Shown in pieces: positions 32,191 through 44,052 of a stretch of DNA of 64,000 nucleotides (the first letter of the stretch is position 1; each line of letters starts with the position of its first letter). The notes under the pieces are model-generated. The model was not told where the DNA came from, did not search any database, and saw nothing but the letters and a program-made list of their open reading frames with translations. The stretch comes from Pyrus communis (Eukaryota; Streptophyta; Magnoliopsida; Rosales; Rosaceae), in NCBI RefSeq assembly GCF_963583255.1, contig NC_084815.1, forward strand, positions 14,059,724 through 14,123,723, in the 5' to 3' direction. A program made the translations under genes and the position numbers.

Positions 32191-34302
32191 TTAAACACAT
32201 CTTAACTCAAAGTCCAATCAAGAATTATCTTTTTTGTCACAAAACACACAAGTAACAGTTCGATATCCACACTAAATTGAAAGTGGTTCCCAAGCTTATT
32301 GCATTTTGAACATAACCCAATAACAAATCCCTAAAAATTAAAATTTGTCAAAACAATTAGAAATTCACCAAAACCGTAGTAAGAGCTAGCTCCAAAATCA
32401 CAGAGTAATACAAGCCTTGGGATTTTTACCTTACAGAAGAAGCCGCAGACTTGGGTGCGCAATCAACGGAAGGGAGGACGAGTTCGCGAAGGACTCGCTA
32501 GGTTTGCAATCAGAGATGGTTTTGTTTCTAATTTCGGAAAGGTGGAATTGGGCTCGGGTATGCAGAGGTGGAGGCGTTTGGAAATTTCTGAAGAGGAAAG
32601 GTAGAGAAGCTGCGAGATAGAAATGAAAAGGATTTTTTTTGAAATAGGGAGTTTAGATTTTGGGCGCCATGCCAAAATTTTGGCAGCCGTCCAAAAATTT
32701 TTATTTTATTTATGTTTTTATTTATGTATGATTTTATTTTATTTTTTTTCTTTGTCAAAATGTATGACTATTAAAATCTATTGTTTGGATAGGATATATA
32801 TTCTATGAAATTAATTTAACGATCCAACCGTCAAAATTGTTTGTATAAACTCTGATATTGCATTTTTTTAAAACCGCAAAAAACAAACATCCAAGATTAT
32901 GTAACGGGACAAAACTTTTCGATGGTTATAAACAAAAAATCTCGATTTAGCGGTTATTTTAACTTCAATTTTGATGATTTTTTACAGCTACACTCCTTGA
33001 CCCTATATGAATACAATGAATGAATTTGATCTTCAATTTAAAATATTTACACTAATGGATATCACAAAATCTTATGTTATACTTAATGAAAGCATAAAAT
33101 AAACTCCTAGTGTTAGTGAATCTTTCGTTTTGATGGGAACACATTCTACGAAACGAGTTTCAATGATCCAACCGTCAAACTTGTTTGTATATAATTCGAG
33201 ATCGCATACGTAAAAAATCGGAAAAAAAAAATTAAGAAATTATGTAACGTGACAAAACTTTTCAACGTTATAAACGAAAAATCATGATTTAACGGTTATT
33301 TTAACTCCGATTTTGTTGATTTTTTTTTTTTAGCTACACTCCTTGACACTATATGAATACAATGAATGTATTTGATTTTCAATTTAAAATATTTACACTA
33401 GTGGATGCCACAAAATTTTATTTTAGACTTAGTATAAAATAAACTCCAAGTGTTAGTGAATCAATCGTTTTGATGGAATACGCATTCTACGAAACTAGTT
33501 TTAACGATCCAACTGTTAAACTTGTTCGTATATACTTTGAGATCCCATATGTCAAAAATCGCAAAAAACAAATATTCAGAGGTTAACTAACAGGATGAAA
33601 ATTTCGACGGTCATAACTAAATGAAACATCAAGATTTAACGGTTATTTTAACTCTGATTTTGATGACTTTTTACAGATACACTCCTTGACCCTATATGAA
33701 TACATGAATGAATTTGTTCGTTAATTTAAAATATTTACACTAGTGGATACCACAAAACCTTATGTTATAATTAATGAAAATATAAAATAGACTCTTAAGT
33801 GTTTGTTGAATCTATCATTTTGGCGAGATACGCATTCTACAAAACTGGTTTCAACGATCCAATCGTCAAATTTATTTGTATATACTCCGAGCTAGCATAC
33901 GTCAAAAATTGCAAAACAAACATTTAGAGATTAGGTAACAAGATGAAATTTTTCGACGGTTATAAATGAAAAATCACGATTTAACGGCTATTTTAGCTTC
34001 GATTTTGATGTTTTTTTACAACTACACTCCTCGACCCTATAAGAAAACAATGAACTAATTCTATCTTCAATTTAAAATGTTTACACTAGTGGTTTTCTTT
34101 TTAAGGTTTTCATTCAGTTTCACGAGTGTGAGAGGGAAATAAAATAATTGGGAATTCTAGATTTTAATATCCTCCAAGATAGATGAGGGAGGGAGGCAGC
34201 TGTTGCAATTTGGTTTGCAGTTTCTGCCTCCCAAACTACTTTTGTTATTTGGAAATTTCATCACGCAATTTTCCGTCGCACAAGTGTGTTTTTGTACTAG
34301 TG
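32190..34302. mobile_element. CACTA-like fragment with 345-bp tandem repeats
   Basis: This stretch has no counterpart in the right LTR. Its right edge, GTTTTTGTACTAGTG at 34302, is an inverted CACTAGTACAAAAA terminus, and LTR sequence resumes at TCAAAATATAAATTATAC. Near the right end, TTCCGTCGCACAAG recalls CACTA subterminal boxes. No CACTA left terminus or 3-bp TSD was found, so the left end has been lost, probably together with a little LTR. About 32400-32640 is a GC-richer piece without a recognisable product. Confidence 0.55.
32700..34090 (+). repeat. tandem array, about 345-bp unit, four copies
   Basis: The marker GATCCAAYCGTCAAA starts at 32821, 33165, 33506 and 33856 (periods 344, 341, 350). 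Each unit also carries GATTTAACGGTTATTTTA, CTACACTCCTTGACCCTAT and TATTTACACTAGTGG. Units differ by many point changes. Confidence 0.88.
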
Positions 34303-34487
34303 TCAAAATATAAATTATACTTTTGAAACCACACAATGCAAAATGATTTTTCTCTCCCAAAATTCATGAAAACCACTCTCTGTCTCTCATGGGCTGCTAT
34401 AAGATTTTTCTCTTAAAACTAACTCTTTATCATTGTAAAATCAAACCGACAATTTTCTGAATAAGAAAAGCTTACTATAAAAATATT
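34303..34487 (-). repeat. left LTR of gag-only copia, segment 2
   Basis: Matches 50298-50465 of the right LTR (for example CTTTTGAAACCACACAATGC and AAGGGCTGCTATAAGATTTT-like sequence). The MULE TSD AAAAATATT (34479-34487) is its last 9 bp. Confidence 0.9.
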
Positions 34488-35207
34488 GGGTAAAGTACAA
34501 AAAACTACCTCAACTATTGGTTTCACGACACTTTCATACCTCATTTTTTAAAATGACAATGTCATACCTCATCTTACGAATTTGTGTCAATGTCATACCT
34601 CCATCAGTTTTTCTATTGATTTCTCAGTTAAATGCTGACGTGGCTTGATTCAGGACCCACTTTCTATTAAAAAAATTAATAAAAACTAAAAAAATCATTT
34701 AATATTTTTAAAATATTAAAATAATAAAAAAAAAGTTAAAAATAAAATAAAATAAAACCAAACAAAACTTCCCCTCCGTGCCCTCTCTCTTCTCCCCCAT
34801 CTTTATCTCCCTTCCTCTTCTTCCCACATGCTGGAACATAGAAAAAAGAAAAAAACAAAAAAAAAAAAAACAAAACTTTGTCCCTTCCCCTCCCCTCCCA
34901 CCCCACGCCCTCTCTCTTCTCCTCCATCTTCATCTCCCTTCCTCTTCTTCCTACATGCTGCAACCCAGAACAAAAAAAAAAAAAAAAAAAAAAAAACTTT
35001 GTCCCTCCCCCCCCCCCCCCAGCACCCTCTCTCTTCTCCCCTATCTTCATCTCCTTTCTTGTTCTTCCTACTTGCTGCAACCCAGGAAAAAGAAAGAAAA
35101 AAAAATACACAAATCTTTGTCCCTTCGCCCCCCCCCACCCACGCGCCCTCTCTTCTCCCCCATCTTCATCTTCTTTCCTCTTCTTCTCCCTATCTGCTGC
35201 AACCCAG

Positions 35208-35250
<43 letters not shown>

Positions 35251-35862
35251 AATTGTCTTCCCCCCACCCACCCTCTTTCCTCCTTTACACACCCCACTCC
35301 TTAAATCCACCCCCATTTTCTCCGCGCCCAGGTTCTTCACCCGATGAATCGGCCTAGCAAATGAGACCTGGGTTTTTTTTTTCTTTTTTCTTTTTCTTCT
35401 TCTTCCTCCTCCTTCTTCTTCTTTCCAGGTCGCAGGGGGTTGGATTTGTTTTTTTGGGGTTGGGGGGGGATGCACTGGGTTGGGTTTCTTTTTTTTTGTT
35501 GAAGATTAAGCAGGGAAGAAGATGAAGATGAAGATGGGGAGAGAGAGAGAAGGGGGGAGGGGGTGGAAGGGATGAAATGTTTTGGTTTTTTCTTTTTTAA
35601 CTTTTTTTTATTATTTTAATATTTAAAAGTATTCAATGATTTTTTTTTAGTTTTTTTTAATATTTTTTTAATTTTTTAATAGAAAGTGGGGGTCTGGATC
35701 AAGCCACGTCAGCTTTTAACCGACAAATTAACGGCATGCTAACGGAAGGTATAACATTGGCACAAATTTGTAAGATGAGGTATGACATTGTCAATTTTAA
35801 AAAATGAGATATGAAAGTGTCGTGACACTAATAATTATAAGATAGTTTTTTGTACTTTACCC
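34488..35862. mobile_element. MULE (Mutator-like), 1375 bp, long TIRs
   Basis: It starts GGGTAAAGTACAAAAAACTA and ends in the near-exact inverse TAGTTTTTTGTACTTTACCC. Inverted similarity continues for over 200 bp on each side, through GTCATACCTCATCTTAC and GCTGACGTGGCTTGAT on the left. The exact 9-bp TSD AAAAATATT at 34479-34487 and 35863-35871 is diagnostic of Mutator superfamily insertion. It lies inside the left copia LTR and removing it restores LTR collinearity. The interior has no transposase, only C/T- and A-rich tandem repeats. Long ORFs there are low-complexity artefacts. Confidence 0.92.
34764..35300 (+). repeat. imperfect 110-140 bp tandem repeats inside the MULE
   Basis: About five units, each with CCCTCTCTCTTCTCC, then CATCTTCATCTCC, CTTCCTCTTCTTCC and TGCTGCAACCCAG followed by a poly-A tract of variable length (up to about 40 A). 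Units start near 34764, 34871, 34993, 35107 and 35248. Confidence 0.85.
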
Positions 35863-36225
35863 AAAAATATTTGTTGTAAGAACGATGAAACAAGCGGCGC
35901 ATCATTTTGTTTTCTTTTAAAACCATAAAGCTGCAGCAGCCTTTCTTTCAAAACCGAATGGCAGCATCCCAAAACCACCTCCTATTCTAATTCATTCTGC
36001 AGCAGCAAAGATTAGGATGTGATATGATGATCACTTCTACAACCCTAACGCATGCTCTCGCCAATAAATGACTGCTCTCAGTGCATATATATGTTGTGAT
36101 ATGGCAGCAGTACGAAACCCTAACCTAATGCATCTATAAATAGACTGCAGTAGAAGACTTTAACTTGATTTCAAATTCCTCAAGATTGGGATGACATGTT
36201 ACGAGATAAAAATTAAAACCAATAG
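35863..36225 (-). repeat. left LTR of gag-only copia, segment 3
   Basis: Matches the right LTR at 50470-50516 and 50711-51024 (CATAAAGCTGCAGCAGCC, GCATGCTCTCGCCAATAAAT). It ends with TAG (36223-36225), the CACTA target site. Confidence 0.9.
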
Positions 36226-36897
36226 CACTACAAAAAATATGAGCACTGTATACAATAAATTATCTGTGTCTTTTGAGGCTAAAGAGCACTAACATATGTG
36301 CCCATAGACCAATAGCAATAGTGCATCAATTATATTTGTATTTGTGCCCTCTATAGGCGTTACCTTTGCTAAAGGACACAATAGACTGTTTAGTGCTCAA
36401 AGAGGCAGACACAAATAAAGGCCTTTTTGTGTCTGTCTATGTTCTGACAAACTTGTCAGATGACCTTCTCCATCCATGTTTGCACTATTTTTGTTATTGT
36501 GCCCAGTAGGTTCTATTTAAAAAAAAAAAAATAGAAATGTAAAATTTTGAAATAAAACCAAAAAAATTTCATAAAATCAAATATGGCAGCCTCAGTTGTA
36601 AAAAGCAATCCAGTAGTAGAAATGGAATGTCTATAGTTAAACTACATAAATATTCCTCATAAAGAACATGTTTACAAGTGTTCAAGATAAAAGACCAACA
36701 AAATAATGAGATTTTCCTATCAATGCATCCATGCATTCCTACATATAACCACCCATAGCTGAGTTTACCCTTTTTCCCAGCTCGGTGGATTATGCAATCA
36801 CCTTCCTGAAATCCAAACCAAAGGAAAAATGAAAAAGGGAAAGGATCTCATATTTCCAGTGATGTTTAACTATCCAAACATCCAATCAACATTGAGA

Positions 36898-37788
36898 ATT
36901 CATAGTATCCTGAAAATCGATTTAAAATAACCAAATGTGATCAGAGCTCGTAACACCAGCATGCTTATGTTTTCAAGCGCATTCTAACTGCCGGTTGAAA
37001 TATTTCATGATTGACATATTGGAATCTGGTAGCCTGTTTTTACCAATGCGTAGAAAGGGTAGCTCACCTTAAGTTCGACTCCGGACTCTAGACATGAGCG
37101 CACACCCACAATGGAGTGTTAAACGCTACATTCTCGCAAGAAGCAACCATGAGAAATAATTGCATCCATAATCTGCGAAATTCATTTGGCCATGAGATCA
37201 GAAAATGACACCCGATGTCGCATAGTAAGCTTGCAATCATACCCTGCATTTTTCAACTTTTGTAGGTGGCAAGAATCTAGGAGAGGTGTAGAAATGTGTC
37301 TTTGGATCGTTGAATTCAAACTTCGGAGGCTGCACGAAAGAAAGGATGTAATCAGTAACCGTTGCTACATATGCACATATAGGAAAAAAAATCTAATCGA
37401 AGAGCAGGAACGATTCAGTGCAAGTATTACCAACCTGTTCTGTGAGGGCCAAGTTTGCATCGAAGACAGACTTTACAGTTCCAATATGCTCCCAGTAGTC
37501 ATTGAATAGATATGCCTGATCATGTAAGGGCATTTCGTAAATCAGTGACTCAATTACCATATCCAAACCAAACTTGGGGGAATTGCTTATATATTTATAT
37601 TCGAAGATGAACTATAAGAAAAAAAAAATAACTATTATCGAAAGAGCTATCTCACCTGGACATTGTGCTCCTTCACAGCTGATGGAATAATCTCGGAGCC
37701 AAAATCATTGCAAGAAGCTCCACCTTAAAAGCTTAAGTAGGACATCAGTTCTAAACACATAAACACCCATCGATGCAAATTTGAACTC
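36898..37788 (-). pseudogene. captured AGPase large-subunit gene fragment (4 exons plus start of a fifth)
   Basis: The - strand exons are bounded by GT-AG splice sites. A (37788-37656): FKFASMGVYVFRTDVLLKLL, then, after a frameshift, CNDFGSEIIPSAVKEHNVQ. B (37515-37435): [20 protein letters not shown] to NLALTEQ. C (37329-37243): [20 protein letters not shown] to VEKCR. D (37172-37068): DAIISHGCFLRECSV, a TAA in place of the family's Gln, then HSIVGVRS. E starts DTM at 36909 and breaks off about ten bases later, the capture edge. Glucose-1-phosphate adenylyltransferase makes ADP-glucose for starch in plastids. The piece lacks both ends of the enzyme, and its frameshift and stop make it non-functional. 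Confidence 0.88.
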
Positions 37789-37799
37789 CTAAATCACAG

Positions 37800-39120
37800 T
37801 CAATTAGCAAGGCACATGAAAATTCGGGGCATAGAGACAATCAAGTTTGGCAGGAATCACGTGAGTCACAAAATTGAAATACACTCAGGTTTTTTTTTTA
37901 TTTTTTATTATTCAGTGCAGGGTGCCGGTTTTATACCTACAGCACAATCCCAATCTCACAAACATATATTGTAATATTACCCACTCACCTAACAATGACT
38001 ACAATATTCGTTCATCATCAGATACACACTGATTATATAGTCATCAGAAGCCAAAGCAAATATAGTCGAATTGAAAACACAATCAGTCCATTACACCTAA
38101 AAAGAGTTAATTAAAATCAATACCCACAAATTCCAGATCAGCCATATCAAAGATTCATATTCCTCACTCCGGGTTGTAAAATTAACTTCTAGGTATGAGA
38201 TAACACATTAGTTCAGTTCATGACCTGAATCAATGAAATATGTAAGTATGCATATTATTTAGGGTCAAAGTGCGTTGCTTACTTTAATCACATACCTAGT
38301 ATGCATCATCAATATACCCGCAAATGGAAAGAAGAAAATGATTCTAATTGTTGGAAAAAATTGAGAAATAGAGTATTCACAAATGTGCAACTAAACATGG
38401 CATTGACCTGCATATGAAATCTCACTAAAAGTCAACTGATTATTTCTAATCAGGTTGTTTTTGTTTGTCCATGGTTCATCACTTCTAGCTTCCTAGAGAT
38501 TTGGAAAGGATCATCAGTTCATCTAGACTATAAACCAATGGACTTCTGAATATATATATCAAGAATAATGTCCCAGTATGCCTAAGTCCCAGATAAGCCA
38601 AAACTTCTAAGAACAAAATTCTGGTATATTTGACACATAACAGCAAGCTAAGCTTCAAAAAAGTTAAACTGTAATGGGCACTGCAGTGTAAAACATCATC
38701 AAACCTTATATTAATCTGAAAGCGCAAAGCTTTTTATAATACCCAGGCCTGCAATGGAAAGTAAGCACAAACCATGTAAGCACCATGTGAACACATATCA
38801 AGAAAATTCCAAACTTTAGAAAGCTACAAAAAGATAGTATAAGATCTTTAATTTGGGAACTCAACATAACAAAGTCAAATATAATTGAGGAAATAAAGAT
38901 ATGCAGAGATGTATTTACACTAACAGAGCGGAGCAATTGCAGACCTACACTTTACAGATTCAAATCTCCTCTTCTTAGAATTAACACGCATTGTACCCTC
39001 AAAAATGTTAAAACTACATATTTAGAAATCGAGTAAAACAAATTTGGAATTTGGAATTGCAAAAACCATAAACGCTTAACCCATCTTCCTTTCAAAGTTC
39101 TACAAATTTATCTTAGACCC
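37800..39120. other. CACTA interior, unassigned
   Basis: AT-rich, with no reliable coding sequence on either strand. It may include intron or 5' exon DNA of the captured AGPase gene, but no further AGPase motif was recognised. Confidence 0.4.
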
Positions 39121-39124
39121 TACT
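39120..39124. repeat. chromovirus TSD, left
   Basis: CTACT; repeated exactly at 44053-44057. Confidence 0.88.
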
Positions 39125-39374
39125 TGATAGGAACTAGGAATGTAACAGTGCAAAATGTAAAGAAAAGAGGAAAGGAAATAACTAAACATATTGATTTTCA
39201 TTTCATGCCTTTCCCAAATAGTGAAAGGGAGCTTATATACAACCCTAGAAGTGGGAATGCTCACGATGGAAACACTACTTGTTCTACCGTTGGATGCAAC
39301 CAACATTTTCAAGGAAAGGACAAAATAACTCAAAAAAGGGACTAAAAGCTGTCCACTCAGCCTGGGTCCTAACA
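39125..39374 (-). repeat. chromovirus 3' LTR
   Basis: 250 bp; nearly identical tract GAGCTTATATACAACCCTAG shared with the right LTR. Confidence 0.92.
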
Positions 39375-39394
39375 CTTCCTGCCCCTTAAGAAAG

Positions 39395-40500
39395 AGCTTG
39401 TCTTCAAGCGTGGAAGTCAGGGAAGCGGTCGAGGATGGTGTCTGCGTCCTCCCACATAGCATCATGTTCTGGTAGGCCCGCCCATTGTATAAGCCATCGT
39501 GTGATAGCATGGTTGCCACATTTGAAGATGCCACGCTACAGTATTTTCCACCAGATCGGTATCCCAGAGAGGGAGAAGCAACCACAGTAGACCCGAACTT
39601 GGTTTAAGGAGAAAGAAATGGAAGGTGGGGTGGATGCAGGAGTCCGATGGTAAGTCCAAAGTGTAGGCGACTTTACCGACACGAGCAAGGATCCTGTAAG
39701 GGCCGTAAAATCGGGGAGCCAATTTGGGGCAATGGCGAGTGATATGTGGTGTTATATAACCATTCTGCTACGGTGTTATACAACCATTCTGCCCACGGTA
39801 GCCATTCGACCCAGGAGGTGGGTTTGTCCCTTACAAAGCTGAGCAAGAAGTGTTCTAAAGTGTGGTTTAATACCTCCGTTTGGCCATCAGATTGGGGGTG
39901 GTAAGTGGAGCTGCGACAGCAGAAAGTCGTTGAGCTTGAAGAATGACTCTCAAAAGTTACTGATGAAAACGAGATCTTGGTCGCTAACAATTGTGGAAGG
40001 CATGCCATGTAAGCGAAACACTTCCTGGAGGAATATGTTGACCACCTTAGCTGCAGAGTAGGGGTGTTTGATGGAAATAAAGTGTGCATACTTGGAGAGA
40101 CGGTCGACGACGACAAATATGGCATTACGGCCGTGAGAATACGGGAGGCCGTCAATGAAATCCATCGCGATGTCTGTCTAGATTTGTGAAGGAATGGGCA
40201 GAGGTTGGAGTAGGCCCGGTGGTTTGATGGCTTCATAATTTGTGCTTTGGCAAGTATCGCAAGTGGAGACGAGGGACTTAACTACCTTTTCTAAACCTGG
40301 CCAATTAAAGTTTCGACGAACCCGTTTGTAGGTTCGTAGGAAGCCAAAGTGTCTTGCCATGGGGGAGGAGTGAAATTCCTGTAAAATTCGGTTGCGCCAT
40401 GGAGAAGTAGCCATGACAAAAATACTGTCGCAATAGTAGAGAAGGTCACCCCGAAGAGAAAAGTAAGGGCGCGTGGGTTGGTGACTGTGGAATTGTTGGA
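39395..40500 (-). pseudogene. chromovirus integrase and chromodomain, broken
   Basis: From high to low. The zinc finger HFGFLRTYKRVRRNFNWPGL to CDTCQSTNYEA starts at about 40340. The core has DFIDGLPYSHGRNAIFVVVD (about 40160-40100), IVSDQDLVF and the WPNGGIKPH region (TE/E position lost). APRFYGPYRILARVGKVAYT is the GPY/F module (about 39720). The end, QWAGLPEHDAMWEDADTILD (about 39480-39420), is a chromodomain-like tail. Several stops occur after ISNF (39950). Confidence 0.85.
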
Positions 40501-40599
40501 GAATAATAGAGGCCTCCAGATCAGTAGCATATTCGGCCTGGATCTCCGAGATACTATCGAATATAGGTTGGGAAAGACCCATAAGGGCCAAGCATTTGT

Positions 40600-41985
40600 G
40601 TTGCCAAGACAAAGCATCTGCAGCCGTGTTCGAAGAACATGGCCGGTAGTCAAGTGTATAGTTGTAGCCCAGTAACTTGAGAAGCCATTTTTGTTGAGTG
40701 GGTGTTGTGATCCACTGATTGAGAAAGTACTTCAGGGTTTGGCGGTCGGTTAGAATTTTGAAGGGGTGCCTGAGCAAGTACGGGCGGCACTTTTGGACTG
40801 CAAACACAATAGCCATCATCTCTTTGTCATAAACTGATAAAGCTTTGTGTTTGTTTGCCAAAGATTTGCTCAGAAAGGTAGTGGGGTAATTGTTTTAGGA
40901 GAGAACAGCCCCGATGCTTGTCTTGGATGCATCGCATTCGATAGTGAATGGCTGGTTGAAGTCTGAAAGTGCCAAGACCGGAGTAGAGGCAAGGGCGTGT
41001 TTGAGGGCTGCAAAGGTCGTGTCCCCCGCTGGAGACCAATGGAAGTTATCTTTTTTTAGGAGCTCTGTCAAGGGGCGAGCAAGTAAGCTGAAATCAAGGA
41101 AAAATTTGTGGTAGTAACCTGCTAAACCCAGAAATCCCCGTAAGCCTTTGATGGTGCGAGACTAAGGCCAATCCATAATGCATTGCACCTTTTGAGAGTC
41201 TACTGCCACTCCAGCGACTGATATGAGATGTCAAAGGTAGGCCATTGTTTGTTGGCCGAAAGACCACTTAAAGGCTTTGACCTTCAAGGCATAAGCACGG
41301 AGAACCTCTAAGATAGAAACCAAGTGTGAGAGATGGGTCTGCATGTTTGGACTGAAGATGAGAATATCGTCAAAGAAAACCAAGACAAACTTCCTTAAAA
41401 AGGGCTTGAAGAGAAAGTTCATTAAGGCCTGAAAGGAAAATGGGGTATTGCACAGCCCAAGGGGCATCACCAAAAATTCAAATTGCCTTCATGTGTACGG
41501 AATACGGTTTTGGGAATGTCCGGCACATGCATCCTGATCTGGTGAAAACTGGAACGGAGGTCTAGTTTGGAGAAAATTGTATCACCCTGGAGTTCATCTA
41601 ATAGTTCGTCAATGACCGGGACAGGGAATGGGAACTTCACAGTGACCAAATTAAGGGCCCTGTAATCAACACAAAACCGCCAAGAGCCATCAGTCTTGTG
41701 GACCAAGAGTGTTGGAGAAGAGAAATGACTCGAACTAGGGCGGATAAGGCTGGCCTCGAGCATCTCTACCACTTGACGTTCCATTTCAGCCTTTTGAGCA
41801 TGGGCATAGCAATATGGGCAAACGTTAACTGGTTGGGTTCCGGGAAACAAAGTAATCCGATGGTCAGTGGGTCGTGGAGGAAGGAAACCCGTTGGGGGCT
41901 CAAAGAGATCTGAGTAGGTGCTAAGAATCAGCTCAAGTGGTAGGGGTGTTGGAAAAGCATCCTCAGAGTGTGAACGAGCCTGCAT
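40600..41985 (-). pseudogene. chromovirus RT-RNase H, broken
   Basis: RT: ASLIRPSSSHFSSPTLLVHK, DGSWRFCVDYRALNLVTVKF, KLDLRSSFHQIRM, then, after a frameshift near 41467, VMPLGLCNTPFSFQALMN and the intact catalytic box LVFFDDILIFS (about 41380-41350). RNase H: PFTIECDASKTSIGAVLS (about 40940), KALSVYDKEMMAIVFAVQK, ILTDRQTLKYFLNQ and LDYRPCSSNTAADALSWQHK. Confidence 0.88.
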
Positions 41986-42077
41986 TAGCGATGCAACCAG
42001 GGTACTGAGATCAACCCGTTAAGAGACTGGCCATGGATTTGGAATTTTATAATTTTATTCATGAAATGCTAGCCAAT

Positions 42078-42329
42078 TTAGCCTAAGGTCTCTAACCATT
42101 CGGTGACAAGAACGAGGTTACCCCCCATCACTAATAAAAGGCGAATGTATGAGGAAAATGAGTAATCCTGTAAGTTTACTATGACATTGAGAGCAAGGCC
42201 TTTGGTATAACTAAGGCGGCCGTTCACCACCGTGACAGGCTCGATAAGAGAGCGGTCAATGCAAAGGCCGAGATGAGTGGCAACTGAAGGGTTGAGGAAG
42301 TTAAGGTTAGCCCCGAAGTCGATGAACAC
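42078..42329 (-). pseudogene. chromovirus aspartic protease, mutated
   Basis: FIDFGANLNFLNPSVATHLG has DFG where retropepsins have DSG, so the active site is damaged. It is followed by VVNGRLSYTKGLALNVIVNL and GGNLVLVTEWLETLG. Confidence 0.75.
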
Positions 42330-42589
42330 TCAAATTGACAGATTCGTAATATGGCCAAGGAGGCGCATAGCATGCCCATGGGTGCGTTTGAAGGACACCA
42401 AGGCGTTGAGGGTGATAGGGGTAGGGTATTCCAAAAGGAACTCGTCTGGAGCCGGCATTGGGTCGTCGATCGGTGTCTCGGATGCAGCTTCGGAGACTGC
42501 AGCAATGTCAAGTAATAGCAGATGTGGCATTGCAAAGGTATGGTCGGGGTAGTACATCTCGGGGCAGTAAAGGCATTGGCCGTGTGAGC

Positions 42590-43550
42590 GACATTAATGG
42601 ACTTCCGTTGGGGAGAGGAGTAAAGGTGGCTGCGCCGGAGAGGGTGAAGCAGGTTTCGGTGGTGGAGGAGGGCAAGAGGACGAGGAACTTGGGTATGGAA
42701 AGGAGAAACGAGCAAAAAATGGATGAAAAGGACCACGGCGTCGATTATGTTTGTTGTCATAGATGCAGGCAAGTTCTATAGCCTGAGACAAAGAGCGAAG
42801 CCCTTGGGCTAAGATGTTATCTTGAAGTTCCATTTTAAGCCCACCAATGAAAGCCCCTAAAATTTGTTGATCAGTTCAGCCTTGGGCCCGACATGATAGA
42901 CAAATGAAGTCATTGATGTAGTCCTCTAACGAGCCCTTTTGTAAAACATGGGAAAAAGACATATTGAAGTCCAATTGGTTCGCCGACCCAAATCCTTGGA
43001 GAAGAGACTCTGTAAAAGTGGCCCAAAGTGCAGACCCAATGTGAAGTTTGTACCATTTGAACCAAAGGGCAGCATCGCCCGTGAAATGGAGCACCACAAT
43101 AGTGACCTGGTTAGCTGTTTCAACACCGTGATAGTCCATGTACTCCTCGGCAAGGGCCAACCAGCTGTACAGATCGTCATCGAAAAACCGTGAAAGCTTA
43201 ATGTTTATGTGTTTGGGAGTGGGTGGGGCAGGTTATGATTCCGGGGTGAAGGGAGGGAGTTGGTGCAGGGGAAAGGAAGTGGGTAAGTGGTGGAGATGAA
43301 TGGTGATGGCAGTAGTGGAAGGGAAGGAGGGCAAATGTGGGTAAGAGGCTTGGGGTGAGGGTAAGGCGGTATGGGATAGAGGGGGAATGGTTGAAATGGG
43401 AACCCCACGTTGGAAGAGGAACCACAGAATGGGTGGGTTAGGAGGGTTGGGGAAGAGGGGTAGAAGAGGAACCCAAGGGAATCTGCAAGAACCTAATCGG
43501 GATCTGGGGAATGGGGTTTGTAGATGGTTGTTGTTGCTGGAAGGCATGGA
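42590..43550 (-). pseudogene. chromovirus gag, broken
   Basis: A Pro-rich N-terminal part is followed by the retrotransposon gag core HFTGDAALWFKWYKLHIGSA (about 43085), FGSANQLDFNMSFSHVLQKG and SLEDYINDFICLS. A stop at 42876 precedes QQILGAFIGGLKMELQDNIL and a Pro/Ser-rich tail. A CCHC knuckle is not clear. Confidence 0.75.
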
Positions 43551-43797
43551 TCTCCTCCATTAGATGGTTCTGGATAAGGCTAAAATTAGCCAATGAAGCT
43601 TAATTGTCCGTGAGATTCGTCTGGAAGGACTCCTAGCGAGTAGCGCGCAGAAAGTCCATGTCATGGAACCCATTGAGCTACTCCAAGATTTGGTGTTGTT
43701 GGTACTCCAACTCGAGGTTGGCATTTGTGATGTCGGCCACCGCCACAGAGGCCTTGCTTTAGCCCATGGATAACAGCAACCTGTCGCTGATACTAGA

Positions 43798-44052
43798 TGA
43801 TAGGAACTAGGAATCTAATAGTGCAAAATGTAAAGAAAATAGGAAATGAAATAACTCAAACATCTTGATTTTCATTTCATGCCTTTCCCAAATGGTGAAA
43901 GGGAGCTTATATACAACCCTAGAAGTGGGAATGCTCACGATGGAAACACATCACTACTTGTTCTACCGTTGGATGCAACCAACATTTTCAAGGAAAGGAA
44001 AAAATAACACAAAAGAGGGACTAACAGTTGTCCACTCAGCCAGGCCTTAACA
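43798..44052 (-). repeat. chromovirus 5' LTR
   Basis: 255 bp, paired with 39125-39374, followed by CTACT. Just inside it on the - strand, TCTAGTATCAGCGAC is a degenerate primer-binding site. Confidence 0.92.

Larger units (their letters stand above)
39125..44052 (-). mobile_element. Ty3/gypsy chromovirus (Reina-like size), 4928 bp
   Basis: Direct LTRs lie at 39125-39374 and 43798-44052, with TGATAGGAACTAGGAAT starts and AACA ends. The TSD CTACT is exact. The polypurine tract GGGGCAGGAAG lies just inside the left LTR. The order on the - strand is gag, protease, RT, RNase H, integrase and a chromodomain-like tail. Short LTRs and a ~4.9 kb length resemble the Reina clade (inference). Stops and shifts inactivate it. 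It is inserted in the CACTA element, so it is the youngest layer on this side of the nest. Confidence 0.93.

Noticed and set aside
34736..35475. Several overlapping ORFs of 110-190 aa on both strands
   Set aside because: They are Pro/Ser/Lys or Gly/Lys/Phe low-complexity translations of CT-rich and poly-A repeats inside the MULE; no domain, no codon structure.
37186..37509. 107-aa + strand ORF
   Set aside because: It is the antisense of AGPase exons B-C and the intron between them.
42458..42781. 107-aa + strand ORF with Arg-rich content
   Set aside because: Shadow of the chromovirus gag on the opposite strand.
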